Made by a program: the position numbers and the translations under genes. 64,000 bases of DNA. Origin: Symsagittifera roscoffensis. Lineage: Eukaryota; Xenacoelomorpha; Acoela; Convolutidae. The stretch lies in assembly GCF_963678635.1 (NCBI RefSeq), contig NC_087068.1:28026318-28090317 (forward strand), read 5' to 3'. This document shows positions 43,901-55,858 of this stretch, in pieces. The notes below the pieces were generated by a model. The model was given only the letters and a program-made list of their open reading frames with translations. It was not told the origin of the DNA and did not search any database. Numbering within the stretch: the first letter of the stretch is position 1; every line of letters begins with the position of its first letter.

Positions 43901-46900
43901 AATTTGCGCAACAACAGGTTCTAGAATATATTAACCTTATCCAAAAAAAAAACAATTTATCTAATACATAAAAACATTCGTATACAGAGGTGAAGCGGAG
44001 CTTTGCATCACTTGCGTTATAACATTAAAAAAGCATCGCAAGCCAGTGAACAAAAAATGAGACGAAAGCCGCAAAATTTAAAATGTCAAAAACACTACAC
44101 CTAAAAAACACTAGCACATGAATTTTGGTTGGAACTTCTCTTCTCCTACGCCAATCCAGATATCAAAAACTATAACCAATTATCATGGAAAAAGACCAAT
44201 AAACTAGCTGTTCAGCTCTTTCCGGAGAACCACTGTTGCACGCTCCAGCTGAAAAATGTCAAGCAACATTTTGATTATTTTCTCTCGAGTGAAATATGTT
44301 ATAATACGTGACTGTCCGATTATTTTTCAGGAGGATGGAAAAAAGGAGGAGAGAACAAACTGGAGGTGATCAGAGGAGGCAAGGAGAGGGAGCAGTGGGA
44401 CAACAAAGTACAGTACCTGTTGGCAGTGGTTGGATATGCTGTGGGGTTGGGAAATATATGGAGGTTTCCCTATCTAGCCCAGAAGAACGGAGGAGGTAGA
44501 GTTGAATAGTTAATATTTTACCCGGAAACATTCATCACTGTGATAGACGTTTTGTTTTCAAAATAGAGAAGCAAAATTTTTGTCGTCCAAATAGATTTTC
44601 CGATCTTTTTTTGCTCAAAACAAAATAAGGACCCTCCCTTGACAAAACTCTTAGCACCCCAAAGCGTCATCAAGTGTTCTGCTTTACGGTATCCATTAGC
44701 AGCCGACTTCAAAATTTTTCTGAAGTCCCCTTTAGTGCCAGATAATACTTTGCTTGATGGGTGCGTGTATCATTTTGTCATCAAGTTTCGACAAAATAGG
44801 GTCTTTATTGTGTTTTGTGAGAGCTCGGAAAACAAATTTGATCAACCTTAAAAAAGGTCGGCAACGATTGCGATTTTTTTTGAAACTCCAAATCCCCCAA
44901 GAACATGCTAGTCCAAACCTCGGAAGAAAAGTTACTATTTTCCAAGATAACAACTTCAAGGTTGTGCGTTTTCCTTTTTTTTGAAAAAAAAAAGAGTTAA
45001 AACTATAGCAGGCGGTATAGTTTTTGTTCTGAAAATGCATTTCTAAGACTGAACAAACAAAATCGCAGTTCAGATTTTGATCAGCTATTTCAATAAACGT
45101 GAAATACTTCATGGACTAATTTGGTGAAAACAACCAAGGCTTTATGTTCAGCAGAAATAAATCATTGTATCAGCCATTTGATTTTACCAGTTAATTAAAC
45201 ATCCAATAGACATGATTTAAATCGTGAACAACTTTAAGCGTACACAACTTGAGCGTGAACAATTTTCAGCGCGAACCACTAAAACGTGAGCAATTGTGAG
45301 CGTGAACAACTTTAAAAGCAAAAAAATCACAAGACCTATAAAAGTTTCGTCACTACGTTCACAGGCAGTAAAAAACGCAGCAGTTTCACTTTAAACGATC
45401 AAAACACACATGGTTTTTAGGACATCGTTATTCTAAAGAAGTATAGGGATAATGAAGATAACAAATACTGAAGGGACACATTTTCTGAAGATAACAAACC
45501 AATATTCAAGAACTTCAATGAAAAGAACTCCAATGAATAGACCGCATATTCATAAATGATCAACTGTAGCGTGTTTCAGGCGCTTTCCTCATCCCCTACC
45601 TCTGCATGTTGGCAATCGAGGGAGTCCCGCTTCTCATTTTGGAACTGCACATCGGACAGAGGTTCCGGCGAGGTCCTCTTTTGGCTTTCCGAGACATGAG
45701 CAAGTATGCAGTCGGAATCGGCATGGCTTGCATGGTCTCTTCCTTTTTCTCGGCCTGTTATTACAACACAGTAATATCCTACTGTATATTCTACATGGGG
45801 ATGTCATTTCGCAAAACTCTTGCATGGGAAAGTTGTCCCGATGACAGTGGTGTTAACACTAGCGAGTGTAATTTAGCAGGACCTGCCTCTTACTTCTGGT
45901 ATCGCGAGACACTCAACATTGCGGACTCAATCGAGGATTCTGGTGGTGTAAGTTGGAAAGTGTTCGTGTCCACTTTGGCAGCATGGACTCTGATTTGTGT
46001 TTGTCTAGCTCGAGGAATCAAGTCATCGGGAAAAGTAAGAAAAACAGATTATTTTGACCCCGAGAAGCAAGTTACAAAACTTGACGCATAAAAAAAATAT
46101 AAGTTAAAATTGGGCTATTTAGGGCCTTAGCGAGGCTGGGGGTATTTCCAAGAAAAACATGAACCCAAGAAAAACATGAACCCGACCTTTTAATGAATCC
46201 AATTTTTAGCACTGATAAAATGAACATGTCTCGACTGTTATAGTTAATGATAAGCTGGGTGAACTGCACTTTCAAACCTAGCAGAGAGATTGGAGGAACC
46301 AATATAAGTTGTTTTTAGATCATGCATTGTGCATTAATTTTAGGTGGTTTACTTCACAGCAACATTTCCCTATTTGGTGCTGACTATTTTCTTCTTTCGT
46401 GGCGTCACTCTCGAAGGCGCAGGAGATGGACTCAAACACTTGTTTAAGCCCGACGTAAGTTCAAATTTTGAAAAAAATGACATCAAACTTGTGACATTCA
46501 ACTAAAAACATAGCCAGCCTCAAAGATTTAGAAACTTTTGATTAAAAACAGGGGCGGATTTATGGGGGGTGGACGCCCCCCCCCCCCCTCAGGGATTCGA
46601 CCCCCTGCCGACCCAAAGGTACTTTTTAAGAATTCCATTTTTGGCCGACCGACCCTAAAATTTTTCTAAAGGCGCCTTTGGCGCCAATACATACTAATTT
46701 TGAGGGGGGAGTGCGCGCCGAGAAAACGCAATTTTTTGGTCAAAATTTTCCAAAAAGTGCCTAAAAACGCCTTTTTGGCCTGTTTTTTCAAAATTTTGTC
46801 TGCGGCGCAGAAATTTTGGCCAAAACAGGGTTTAAACAGTGCTTAGGGAGAGCTCAAAAAATCAATTCGGTCGACAAATTTTTTCGAAAACTTTTTTGAA

Positions 46901-49900
46901 AATCCGCCCCCCCCCCCCCCCCTCGAGTCAATCTAGATCCGCCCCTGATTAAAAACATTTGATCTTCAATACGAGGGCTGGTTTGACATCTCCCGTGCGT
47001 TAAGATTTGTAAGGCAAGCTCTTACGAGTAAGCTTAAGCTTAGTTTAACTTGCTTACTATAAAAGAGGAAATTTTCGCTTGTTTAAGAGTCATTCATTTG
47101 TGTTCAAAATACTCAAGATTCATTTGCATGTTGCAGTTTTCCAAAATCTACGACGGACAAGTGTGGCGCGAGGCGGCCAGCCAGATCTTCTTCACTCTCT
47201 CCCTTGCAGGAGGGGGACTCATCTCCATGTCCTCCTACAATAGCTACAACAACAACTTCGCCAAGGACGCCATCATCGTCGCATGTGCCAACAGCCTCAC
47301 TTCACTTTACGCAGGAGCTGTCATATTCTCAATTGTCGGTTAGCTTTATTGGCCCTTTTTATCTACGAAAAGGACCAACAAAAGAGATATTCAGCTTTAT
47401 GCTAAGAACAGCTTTTAGCCCCTGATTAAAAGGGCTATATTTATCTTCCTTTTAGCAAAAAAAAAGAACTTGAAAAAATTGAGAATTCAAACTGCGAGCA
47501 TGAAGACTTCCTGAAAAAATGCAAGAAAGAACATAAAACGTGTCTTCACTACGCTCAATGATTATTTATTATTAATAAAGCTGAGAAACAGCAAAGCAAA
47601 ATTCGAAGCAATGACATGCTCAGAATTGCGCTACTGATACTCAAATCCACCAGCTATACCGATCAGCACTTGTAACGTTTAAGGGCACATGGCGACCGTG
47701 GAGTTTAATGAATGCACCAAGCAATTTGAGATGGACAGCGCCGCTCTGCAAGTGGACCCCTCCAACAACCCTTGTAATCTGGACACCTTCATGACTGAAT
47801 CTGTCTCTGGAAGTGGACTCGTCTTTATTACCATCGCAAAGGTAGAAACGTAATACAGCATCTTCAAAAGTTGACAATAGTTGATGAACAATTCATTTTA
47901 ACAAGATCTTCGTTGTTTCATGGATCTAATATTTCTAAAAAAAAAGAGATTAAAGAAATTGTTTTCGGATACCAAGAGAGGCATTTTCAGTCTAAAGGCT
48001 TTTGTGGGCCGAAAAGGGAATTGTAACCAAACTGTAGTTGGTGAAATAAGAATCAATAAAGCCAAGAAATTTTTATTTACAATTGTTCTTTAAACGGCAA
48101 ACATGCTGAAAACATGAGTGGTGACAGTCCTCCAACGGATTTGGTCCTAGTGAGCTTCATTGAAAGCATATTTTCAATCAAAAAAATTTCTAACCGGTCA
48201 CAATACGGAAGCTGATGAAACAACTAGCAACTTGACATTAACCTTAATTTACTTCACATGAAGAGGTAGGGGAGCGGTGGCGAAGCATTTACCGCTTCTC
48301 CTCTCAAAAGAAAGGCAGGTCCTCCTTCATAATCTTCGAGGCCCTTCATGATCAGTGCTCGTTGCTTTGAAGCCGAGGCAACATTTCCCAGTCTAGAAAA
48401 AAGCCGAAAATTGCATACAATTCTTAGTCAGGGGAGCAACATCGGTTCTGCGTGAAGAGCTAAACAGCTCGTATGCTGTTGTTTTTTCCTTGTGGATAAG
48501 TCGTTTTGACCTAACTAACATTCTTTTAGGCTTGTACTGAGTTCGGCAGTGCAGGACCCTTCTTCGCCATCGTGTTCTACTTCATGTTGATCACACTGGG
48601 CATGGACAGCATGTTCGGGATCCTGGAAGCAGTCATCACCTCTCTCACAGACCTCAACTTCTTCAAGAACATCCGAAAGCCAGTCATTGTCGGTATGCAG
48701 TCGGGATTGATCATATTTTTTAAGACTTTAGTCAATCAACACAAGCTTCAATGGAGAAAACGACAGACTTGATACTGGAAAAACTGGCATTTTTCAGCCA
48801 TGCTTGAACGTTATAGCTATAATCTGCGTGTTTTGAGCATTTTCTGGATGCTTATTACAGTTTTTAGGAGATCTTGAGACATACTTCCTGTTTGAGAAAT
48901 TAGCTTTTGCATACCCAAACTGTCTAGAATGGGTCATTTGCTCATATTAAATTTTGTCTAAAAAGTTAATGCGACTATAATTTTGACCGTTCGTTATTGT
49001 TTTCAGCCGTGTGTTGTGGATGTGGCTTCATGTTGGGTATCACATTCACCGCCACCACTGGCGAGTATGTGTTCCAGATGTTCGACGAGTACGTCGCCTC
49101 CTATCCTCTCTTCATCATCGCACTCTCAGAAGTCTTAGTGGCAGGCTGGCTCTACGGCATCGATAAGTTAGTAATACTTTCTTTGCTCGGCTATAATAAC
49201 AACAGTTCTCATCCTTCTGTCTGAAAAAGAATCAATATGCGTCGACTGGATCGATATACAGCTATCCTAAGTCATCAGCACTTGGTTGGAGAAAGATAAA
49301 ACCCAGAAAACTTAGTAGAAAAAATTATTTTCACGGAAAATTCAAGACGAAAAAGGAAGAACAAAAACTTAGATACAAAAGCACGATATCCTTTAAGAAT
49401 GAAGCGGAAACAAAGCCGACCATTTTTGAGCAGACACCAGTTGAGACACCAAAAAAAAGAAAATTAAAATAAAAGTTTCCAAGTCCCCCCTGAAATTACA
49501 ATGAAGAATACTTGCGAATATATTGAAAATTGCTAACGGCACAGGAAAAATTCGTAATATGCCAACTAAGCCGACAAACACAAGCAGACAAACGATAGCA
49601 CAATTATTCAGAGTTTCCCAGAAAAAAAATCAAATTACTTGCATAAAAAAATACAAAAACCGGCCGGGATTCAAACTCCTAAGGATCTTAGACCTAAGGA
49701 TCCCAAAACATGCTTGTTCCCACTAAACTAAATGATAACGAGCCTCGACGGTGTTGCAGTTCCATGATAAAATAATTCAACTTCTTACAGATTTGTATAA
49801 ATAACTGTTTATTGGAAAAGTTTTTTCCCGATTACAAGTCACCTGCTCTCACAAGTGAAAAAAAAACGAAATGAAACTTTTCTTAACTCTATAGGGAAAA

Positions 49901-52900
49901 GATATCTGATCCAATGTTGATGAAAATGTATATTTTGCACCAAAAATTAAAACCAAAAAGATGCAAATGCTATTAAAACATTACATTCCGAGGCTGATAC
50001 AATTCAACAAGCCAATAGTAAAGCAAAAAATTATATCAAAGCCACCAGTTACGAGCTAAAATATGTGCGCATACGTAGTTGCCAACAGAAAAAGACCAGA
50101 ACCCGAACTTAAAACACTTTGCAACCACAAGCGTAATTAAACAGGTTTTTAAGTTAAGCACGCGTGCTGATTGGTCAGCTCTCAAATTTAAAACTGGGCT
50201 TTCAAAATAACGTGCAAAAACAAACTCCTAACATGGATAGCCGATTACTGTGCAACTAGCACAGAATGTTCCGACCATAGTCTTTAAAAGAATACATTCT
50301 TTTTTCAAATAGTGTCCCTTTTTGGCGTGGTGTGATACAAGGATCTGAACGAAAAACTAGAGCTCGAACATATCTGACACTTATAGAGAAAAAAGCAAAT
50401 TGGAAAACAATGTTTGCAGAAAAACTATTAGAATGAAGAACAAAAAAAATTTTTTTTGCTTGTTTTTGATCGCAAAAAGGTGCAAAAAAACTACACTTTA
50501 CTCGAGTAAATCTACGTTTTACGGCTTAAATTAAGCTATTGCAAGCGAATTATAAGCCAATAAAATAAGCTATTGTGGGCTGGCTCACTCACTGCATTCG
50601 CTCGAATTAAGACAAAAAAATAAAAAATTTTAAACCAGTTTTTCTTAAAACTGGAAAATTTTCTGTAAATTTTAGAGTCGTTGGAATCACGACTGAAAGG
50701 GGCTTTGATATGATATATCACTCAACTCTCACCGATGATTATTTGCGGTAGCTGATTTGTGAGGAAAAGAAAACAAACTAAAACACACCCGAATACAAAA
50801 TTCTTCCTTATATTTCAAATGGTCGGAATAACACCATTTTGTCTGTGGTCGTTACTTACTGAAAATGGCTAGTCTTGGGTTTCTTGGGCAGAGCTTGAAA
50901 AATTTGAAATGGCTGACCTAAAAAAACCCTGTCAAAAATTCCTGCGCATGTCACTGATAATAATCATACACATTCCGCAGAATGTGGATAAACATGAAAT
51001 TTCTTGTTTCAGTTTTGCACAGGACTTCTACCTTATGACTGGTCAGCAGCCATTCATTCTTCTCCTCGTGATGATCAAGTTCGTCTGTCCCACCGTCATG
51101 ATCATCATCTTCTTCGTCAACATTATCTACTTGTTCAAAGACGGGGCATCCTACTCCCGATACAACCAAAACTTGGTGAGCAGATGCAGTGGTGGACAGT
51201 TTTAATATAGTTTGAGCGAAACAAACAGCCTTTTTTGTTGATGTCTATAACCCAAAGGCTCACTGATATCTGAATAACAGTAGACTAAATACCCATAGAA
51301 AAAATGAAATCGTACATAGTGCTGATTTAAAGTATCCGGACAAAACGAACGAAACTCGAATTTTCAAACGCGTTTTTTTCAAATTGGGTTAAGATTAGTC
51401 AAAAAGTGAAGAGATCAAAAGTTGATAAGAATTTCTTCAGAACTCTTATGATGCAACTTTTTCTCCGAAATTCTCAACCAAAATTTTAACCCAAAAATGG
51501 GTCATTTTGGCTTTTTTCATTTAATCAAGAATTACGCTGAAACTACATTGTTAATTGATGAGAAAATTATATCACAAGAAGCCTCTTACACAACAAAGTT
51601 TAAGAAAGGTTAAATCTTCAAAAACCAGTATAAGAGAAAAAATTTTTACTTGATAGTCAATGAATGTGATTTTTACTATGTAAAACCCAGAATCTGTTTA
51701 AAAACAAATTTTAAACAATTTGCGCTAATTTATGGAGATTTAATCCTCTTAAACTTTGTTGAGCTGTGTAAGAGACTTCTTGTGATATAATTTTCTTATC
51801 AATTAACAGAGTAGTTTCAGCGTAATTCTTGATCAAATGAAAAAAGCCAAAATGACCCATTTTTGGGTTAAAATTTTGGTTGAGAATTTCGGAGAAAAAG
51901 TTGCATCATAAGAGTTCTGAAGAAACTCTTATCAACTTTTGATCTCTTCACTTTTTGTCTAATCTTAACCCAATTTGAAAAAAAAACGCGTTTGAAAATT
52001 CGAGTTTTGTTCGTTTTGTCCGGATAATTTAAATCAGCACTGTATCTTGAAGATAAAATCATTTTCAGATTGATTAACAAGAAAAGAGCAACCGGTCTCT
52101 GGTTAAATTGCACAGAATACTCCGAAGACTTATCATAGCAAAAAAAATATTTCATCACATGGTTCATGCATCTTTGAACTGAGCTCTTTGAAAAGTGATT
52201 TTTTCATTCATAATTTAGCTAAAATTTGAGGCTGAATAGCTGCTATATAAATTTCTTATATGTTAATTTCAGGGATCAACAGAGCCTACACCCTATCCCG
52301 GATGGGCCAAAATGGTTTGTGCCATGTTAACACTAGTATGTACATCATACATACCAATTATGGCAGTATACGTGCATTTCACGAAGAAGAAACTATTCTC
52401 CCAAGAAGAGACGGAGGATTTTCCAGAACAAGAGCTGTTCAAGCATTACGATTTGGGCGCCAAAGATCCTTATTATCCTCCTGTGCTGCTGAGAAAATTT
52501 AGGTTAGCATCAAGTATTTATCTACAAACAAAACAGCCAACAGACAGTTGCAAAAGAGTCATTCAACTAAAAACCAACTTTACAAAAATGCTGTTGAAAC
52601 ATTCTTACAACCTTATACTCAGAATGTCTATACCTAAATTCGAAATTCCGTTAAACTAAGCTAGTTAACAAACAGAAGCGGATCTAGGATTTTCTCAAGG
52701 GGTGGGGAGGATTTTATAAAAATTGTTCGAAAATTTTGAACTTTTTTAGGACGACCATATTGATTTTCGGAGAGCTCCCAGAAAACTATGGAAACCCTAT
52801 TTTGACAAAAAAAAACTAAGCAGCAGGCAATCTTTTGGAAAAAAAAGAGGTCAAAAACGCCGTTCTTGTATACTATTTGGAAAATTTTGACCAAAAAAAA

Positions 52901-53969
52901 CTGGCGAACACTTCCCTTCAAAAGTTAGTATATATTGGCGCCAAAAGCGCTTTTAGAACGCCCTTGGCGCCAATATATATTAACTTTAAAATAACGGTAT
53001 TAAAATAAGGCCAAATGGGGACCCTTTGGTTGGTGAGGGTTTCGAATCACTGAGAGGGGTGCATCCGCCCCCTTTTAAATCCGCCCCTGTTAAGAAGACT
53101 AAATTTGTCTAAACAAACACCGCTCTCCACGAGCACAACTATTCCTCCCTTTTCAGAAATGAAACGAAAAATACATGAACACGGAGCTTTTTCAAATTGA
53201 AGAAACGTTTCCGACCGCCAGTTCTTTTATAACACCAGCCCATGGATTAATATGTAATCTTAGGTCGTTGGGATATCTACAAACTGAAATCCACTTTTGA
53301 ACTAATCATTCCGTTTTTGAGCAATTTGCGCTGTCGTTATTGGAGTTTGTAAATATCCCTCAAGCAAATAAAATCGAATTGAAACTGACAAGAAATGAAA
53401 AGTCAAAACATGAAGTTTTTTAACATGAAGTTTAACATGAAAAAACATGAAGTTTAACATGAAATTAACTCCATGAAGAAGCGTCATATTTTAGCTATTC
53501 AGCCTGGTCTTGCTCAATATTCATAGAATTTTCTAATCGATTTGAAAATTGTAGAACATTGAGAAACACAAGACCAGGCTATTTAGCTAAAATACGACGC
53601 TTCATCGTGGAGTTAATTAGGGCGACAGAAAAACTTCATGCCTCGTTAGGAAAAAATGAACCAAACAGCTAAGTTTGCTATCACAACAGAGGACTCATGT
53701 ATACTTTCAGGAGGGAAGTTTCGGTGTCAGATGACATACGCGATCGACACGCAATCGATGCCTTTTCTGACCCCAGATCAGACAAATCAAGTAACCTAGA
53801 TGACATGTTGTCCATTCGAAGCAAAGTCGCTTCTGAAACATCAAGTGTGAAAAACTATCATGAGAACCAATCATATCAGCCGGACCAAGCAAAGGATGTG
53901 AACTCTTTAAACAACCAGGAATTACACATGGAAACAGCAATAGATGCCAATGACCATGAGTTCTTTTAG
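40920..53969 (+). CDS. SLC6 sodium-coupled amino-acid transporter (B0AT-like) with long N-terminal tail, 13 exons, 1153 aa
   Basis: SLC6 proteins import small amino-acid-type solutes with Na+ across the plasma membrane. Exons: 40920-41773, 42594-42950, 43674-43858, 44331-44495, 45580-46034, 46344-46454, 47137-47338, 47684-47841, 48530-48692, 49007-49166, 51013-51175, 52273-52502, 53711-53969. All are GT-AG and total 3462 nt. Residues ~1-488 are a disordered tail with YDNRQ repeats (~155-245), a PPPTY motif and no membrane segment. Membrane segment 1 holds [15 protein letters not shown], then GGGAFLIPY. The [11 protein letters not shown] loop, ARGIKSSGK and [30 protein letters not shown] and [13 protein letters not shown] place it near the B0AT/SLC6A15-20 group. 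The C-terminal ~86 residues are acidic and serine-rich. The ATG at 40920 is the first in frame; ACATTGCAG just upstream may be an acceptor, so an earlier exon is possible. The substrate is unknown. Confidence 0.9.
41384..41660 (+). repeat. Coding minisatellite, 39-nt unit in 78-nt higher-order repeats
   Basis: The unit encodes about 13 residues, PYDNRQ plus RPYDNRQ, varying at P/L and N/T/S. Two 78-nt blocks (from about 41448 and 41526) are nearly identical. Because the period is a multiple of three and stops are absent, other frames on both strands are also open. Confidence 0.92.
42954..43095 (+). mobile_element. Small foldback element in SLC6 intron 2
   Basis: TCTACACATTTCGCCCC and, about 70 bp on, GGGGCGAAATGTGTGTA are inverted repeats. 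ATCGCAAGT flanks the region on both sides (about 42958 and 43088) and could be a 9-bp target duplication. The right end carries extra sequence beyond the inverted repeat, so the boundaries are uncertain. Confidence 0.4.
44640..44915 (+). mobile_element. Old fragment resembling the hAT-type MITE interior
   Basis: Words in family order (TTTTTCTGAAGTCCC, GAGAGCTCGGAAAACAAATT, GATCAACCTTAAAAAAGGTC) resemble the intact copies, but both ends are gone. A similar scrap lies at 50860-50945. Confidence 0.4.
46549..46947 (+). mobile_element. hAT-type MITE, copy 3, 399 bp, in SLC6 intron 6
   Basis: The termini CAGGGGCGGATTTATGG and ATCTAGATCCGCCCCTG are flanked by a perfect 8-bp duplication ATTAAAAA (46541-46548, 46948-46955). 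The C-run near the right end is about 18 bp. The insertion lies between exons 6 and 7 of the SLC6 gene. Confidence 0.92.
49661..49748 (-). repeat. tRNA-like remnant (tRNA-derived SINE candidate) in SLC6 intron 10
   Basis: On the minus strand TTTAGTTTAGTGGGAACAAG resembles a D arm/A box, and GGAGTTTGAATCCCGGCC resembles a T arm/B box with its stem partly paired. The spacing (~50 nt) would require a long variable arm as in Leu/Ser tRNAs. The acceptor stem is poor, and a T-rich stretch follows. It is a pseudo-tRNA or SINE head rather than a working tRNA. Confidence 0.4.
50160..50830 (+). repeat. Dispersed repeat family R1, copy 2, in SLC6 intron 10
   Basis: It is a diverged relative of 7030-7655 with the same word order and the same right-hand end (TGGTCGGAA). 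It encodes no protein. Confidence 0.55.
51317..52042. mobile_element. Foldback MITE, second copy, 726 bp, in SLC6 intron 11
   Basis: It is a long palindrome with the same arms as 14981-15713. The right end GATAATTTAAATCAGCACTG is followed by TA. The left end is slightly mutated (TAGTGCTGATTTAAAG). Confidence 0.85.
52673..53089 (-). mobile_element. hAT-type MITE, copy 4, reverse orientation, in SLC6 intron 12
   Basis: The ends CAGAAGCGGATCTAGG and AATCCGCCCCTG bracket family interior words in reverse order. The flanks TTAACAAA and TTAAGAAG are an imperfect 8-bp duplication. It is older than copies 1-3, and its central part repeats GGCGCCAATATATATTAACTTT-like words. Confidence 0.8.
53466..53618. 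mobile_element. Short foldback element, ~153 bp, in SLC6 intron 12
   Basis: TAACTCCATGAAGAAGCGTC at the left and its near complement at the right form arms of about 47 bp (including TATTTTAGCTA and CCTGGTCTTG) around a ~55-bp loop. It looks like a small MITE or a palindromic insertion. Confidence 0.7.
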
Positions 53970-54046
53970 AATAACAGAACATCAAGTCGACCTCTATTTT
54001 TGTACCTCTATTTGAAATTCGAAAAATATACTTCTCAAACTTTTTC

Positions 54047-54052
54047 AATAAA
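54047..54052 (+). promoter_or_regulatory. Poly(A) signal of the SLC6 gene
   Basis: AATAAA lies 78 bp after the SLC6 stop codon, with TTT-rich sequence near 54115-54140. The next gene starts about 290 bp further on. Confidence 0.6.
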
Positions 54053-54337
54053 GTTCAGATTCCATTCATGAAATGTTACTATCCTTTCGATTACACCTCT
54101 AAATATCAAATAAATATATTTCAAATTTCACTCATTTTTGACTTATCATGACCTTTCAGATTGACCAAAAAGATATTCTGAAAAGGCCGGTTGATATATA
54201 AATTCATGACCAATTCGTAAACAAATTTATCTAAGCTTCATCTGAACCAACAACCGTAGAGCATTTTTAGTTAAAATTGCATCACACTACAGTCCAATCT
54301 AATCGCAAATTCAAAAATCTAAGACTGTGTTCCAAAA

Positions 54338-55858
54338 ATGAGCACTGATCAAAAATCTTTGAGAAAATTTTCAATGGGAAACGATGACGAAAAACAAAGT
54401 CTTCTTCCATCAAATATGTCCTCAGGACGATCAAGTATTGATGATAAAAACTGCTCTTTTTTCTCCAAAATAACCTCAACTCGCTTCCAATTGGCCTACT
54501 TAGGCTTCATAGGATTTATGATTGTCTTCGCAATTCGCATGTGCATCAACGTAGCTTTGGTGTCCATGGTTGCTGATAGCAGCCAGAAATCTTCTTCGGT
54601 CAACGATCATTGTCCTACTAGAAACACAACCAGTTATCAAACAGAAAACCCTGCTAACAGTCGCGTATACTTTGATTGGACAGTTCAAGAGCAAGCACGG
54701 ATTCTCGGCGCTTATTTCTACGGCCGCTTATTCACGCAAATACCTATAGGAAGCCTCGTTTCAGCTTACGGCGGAAAACATGTTTTAGGATTCGGAATTC
54801 TCTTATCTGGCCTTTTAACGGCTGCAATTGTACCGGCTGCTTATTTGGGACCTAACTGGGTTCTAGTTTGTCGGCTGCTCATTGGAGTGGTTGACAGTGG
54901 TACCTTTTCGGGCTACTTTCAAATGGTTGCAAAATGGGCTCCTAAGCAGGAACGAACTGTCTTCTCTACAATGGCAACAGCTGGAGCGTATTTGGGTAAC
55001 GTGTTCGGATTTCCATTGGTAGGCTATTTATGTGGGCTTGAATTTGCTGGCGGTTGGCCCCTCCCTTTTCTAGGAATCGGAGGAATTACGGTTATTTGGT
55101 TCATCGCCTGGTCTGTTTTGATATACGAAACGCCTGCTGATCATCCAAGGATTTCACTCGAAGAACGCGAACTACTGATGACAAGTGTTGACTATCACAC
55201 TATAAAATCAAAACAAAAAGAAAAAATTCCATGGAAGAAAATCGTGACAAGTAAACGAGTATACGCGCTACTTGTAGCAAGATGGGCCGACGGTATTTTT
55301 GGAATGGGTTTGTCCATGTGTCTCTCTCAGTACTTCTCGTACGTACTTAACTTAGACATATCTACAAACGGTTTATTGAGTGCCGCTCCGTGGCTATCGT
55401 GCTTCTTAGCATCATTCGTATTTTCAACAGCTGCCGATTATTTAATCAATCAGAACTACTTCTCCATTACATTCGTCCGGAAATACAACCAAGCAATCGC
55501 TGCCATATTCCCTGGAATACTTTTAATAGCTACTGGATACTCCGGCTGCAGTGTTAAAATGGCTCTATTGTTTCTTTCTGCAGCTGCATTTTTCTTTGGA
55601 TCGCACTTCTCGGGATCAGTCTGCAATGTTTTAGACTTAGCACCGAAACATGCTGGCATCTTAACTGCATTTGGAAACACTGCTTCTTCATTGGCTGGTT
55701 CGGTAGCCCCAATTATAGTCGGTGCTATTATTGAAAAAGATGCTCACAGTGACCTACTATGGAGACGTGTTTTCATGTTTTATGCGGCCGTGAGTTGGCT
55801 TGGTGGCATCGTATTTGTAGCATTTGGATCTGGGAAAGCTCAAATGTGGTCAAAATAA
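54338..55858 (+). CDS. Intronless sialin/VGLUT-type (SLC17) transporter, 506 aa
   Basis: SLC17 proteins are major-facilitator transporters for organic anions (sialic acid, glutamate, nucleotides, phosphate) in lysosomes, vesicles or plasma membrane. The 506-aa frame runs from an ATG in the context CAAAAATGA. A cytosolic N-terminus of ~45 residues is followed by 12 hydrophobic segments. Family marks are LAYLGFIGFMIVFAIRMCIN, a glycosylatable luminal loop, the YFYGRLFTQIPIGSLVSAYG...GFGILL block, a WAPKQER loop, an IYETPADHPRIS stretch after segment 6, and LDLAPKHAGILTAFGNTASS. The coding region has no intron, although the related orphan exon at 13.9 kb is spliced within this region. That suggests a retrocopy. 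The gene lies 368 bp after SLC6 on the same strand. The substrate cannot be inferred. Confidence 0.93.
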   Translation: MSTDQKSLRKFSMGNDDEKQSLLPSNMSSGRSSIDDKNCSFFSKITSTRFQLAYLGFIGFMIVFAIRMCINVALVSMVADSSQKSSSVNDHCPTRNTTSYQTENPANSRVYFDWTVQEQARILGAYFYGRLFTQIPIGSLVSAYGGKHVLGFGILLSGLLTAAIVPAAYLGPNWVLVCRLLIGVVDSGTFSGYFQMVAKWAPKQERTVFSTMATAGAYLGNVFGFPLVGYLCGLEFAGGWPLPFLGIGGITVIWFIAWSVLIYETPADHPRISLEERELLMTSVDYHTIKSKQKEKIPWKKIVTSKRVYALLVARWADGIFGMGLSMCLSQYFSYVLNLDISTNGLLSAAPWLSCFLASFVFSTAADYLINQNYFSITFVRKYNQAIAAIFPGILLIATGYSGCSVKMALLFLSAAAFFFGSHFSGSVCNVLDLAPKHAGILTAFGNTASSLAGSVAPIIVGAIIEKDAHSDLLWRRVFMFYAAVSWLGGIVFVAFGSGKAQMWSK

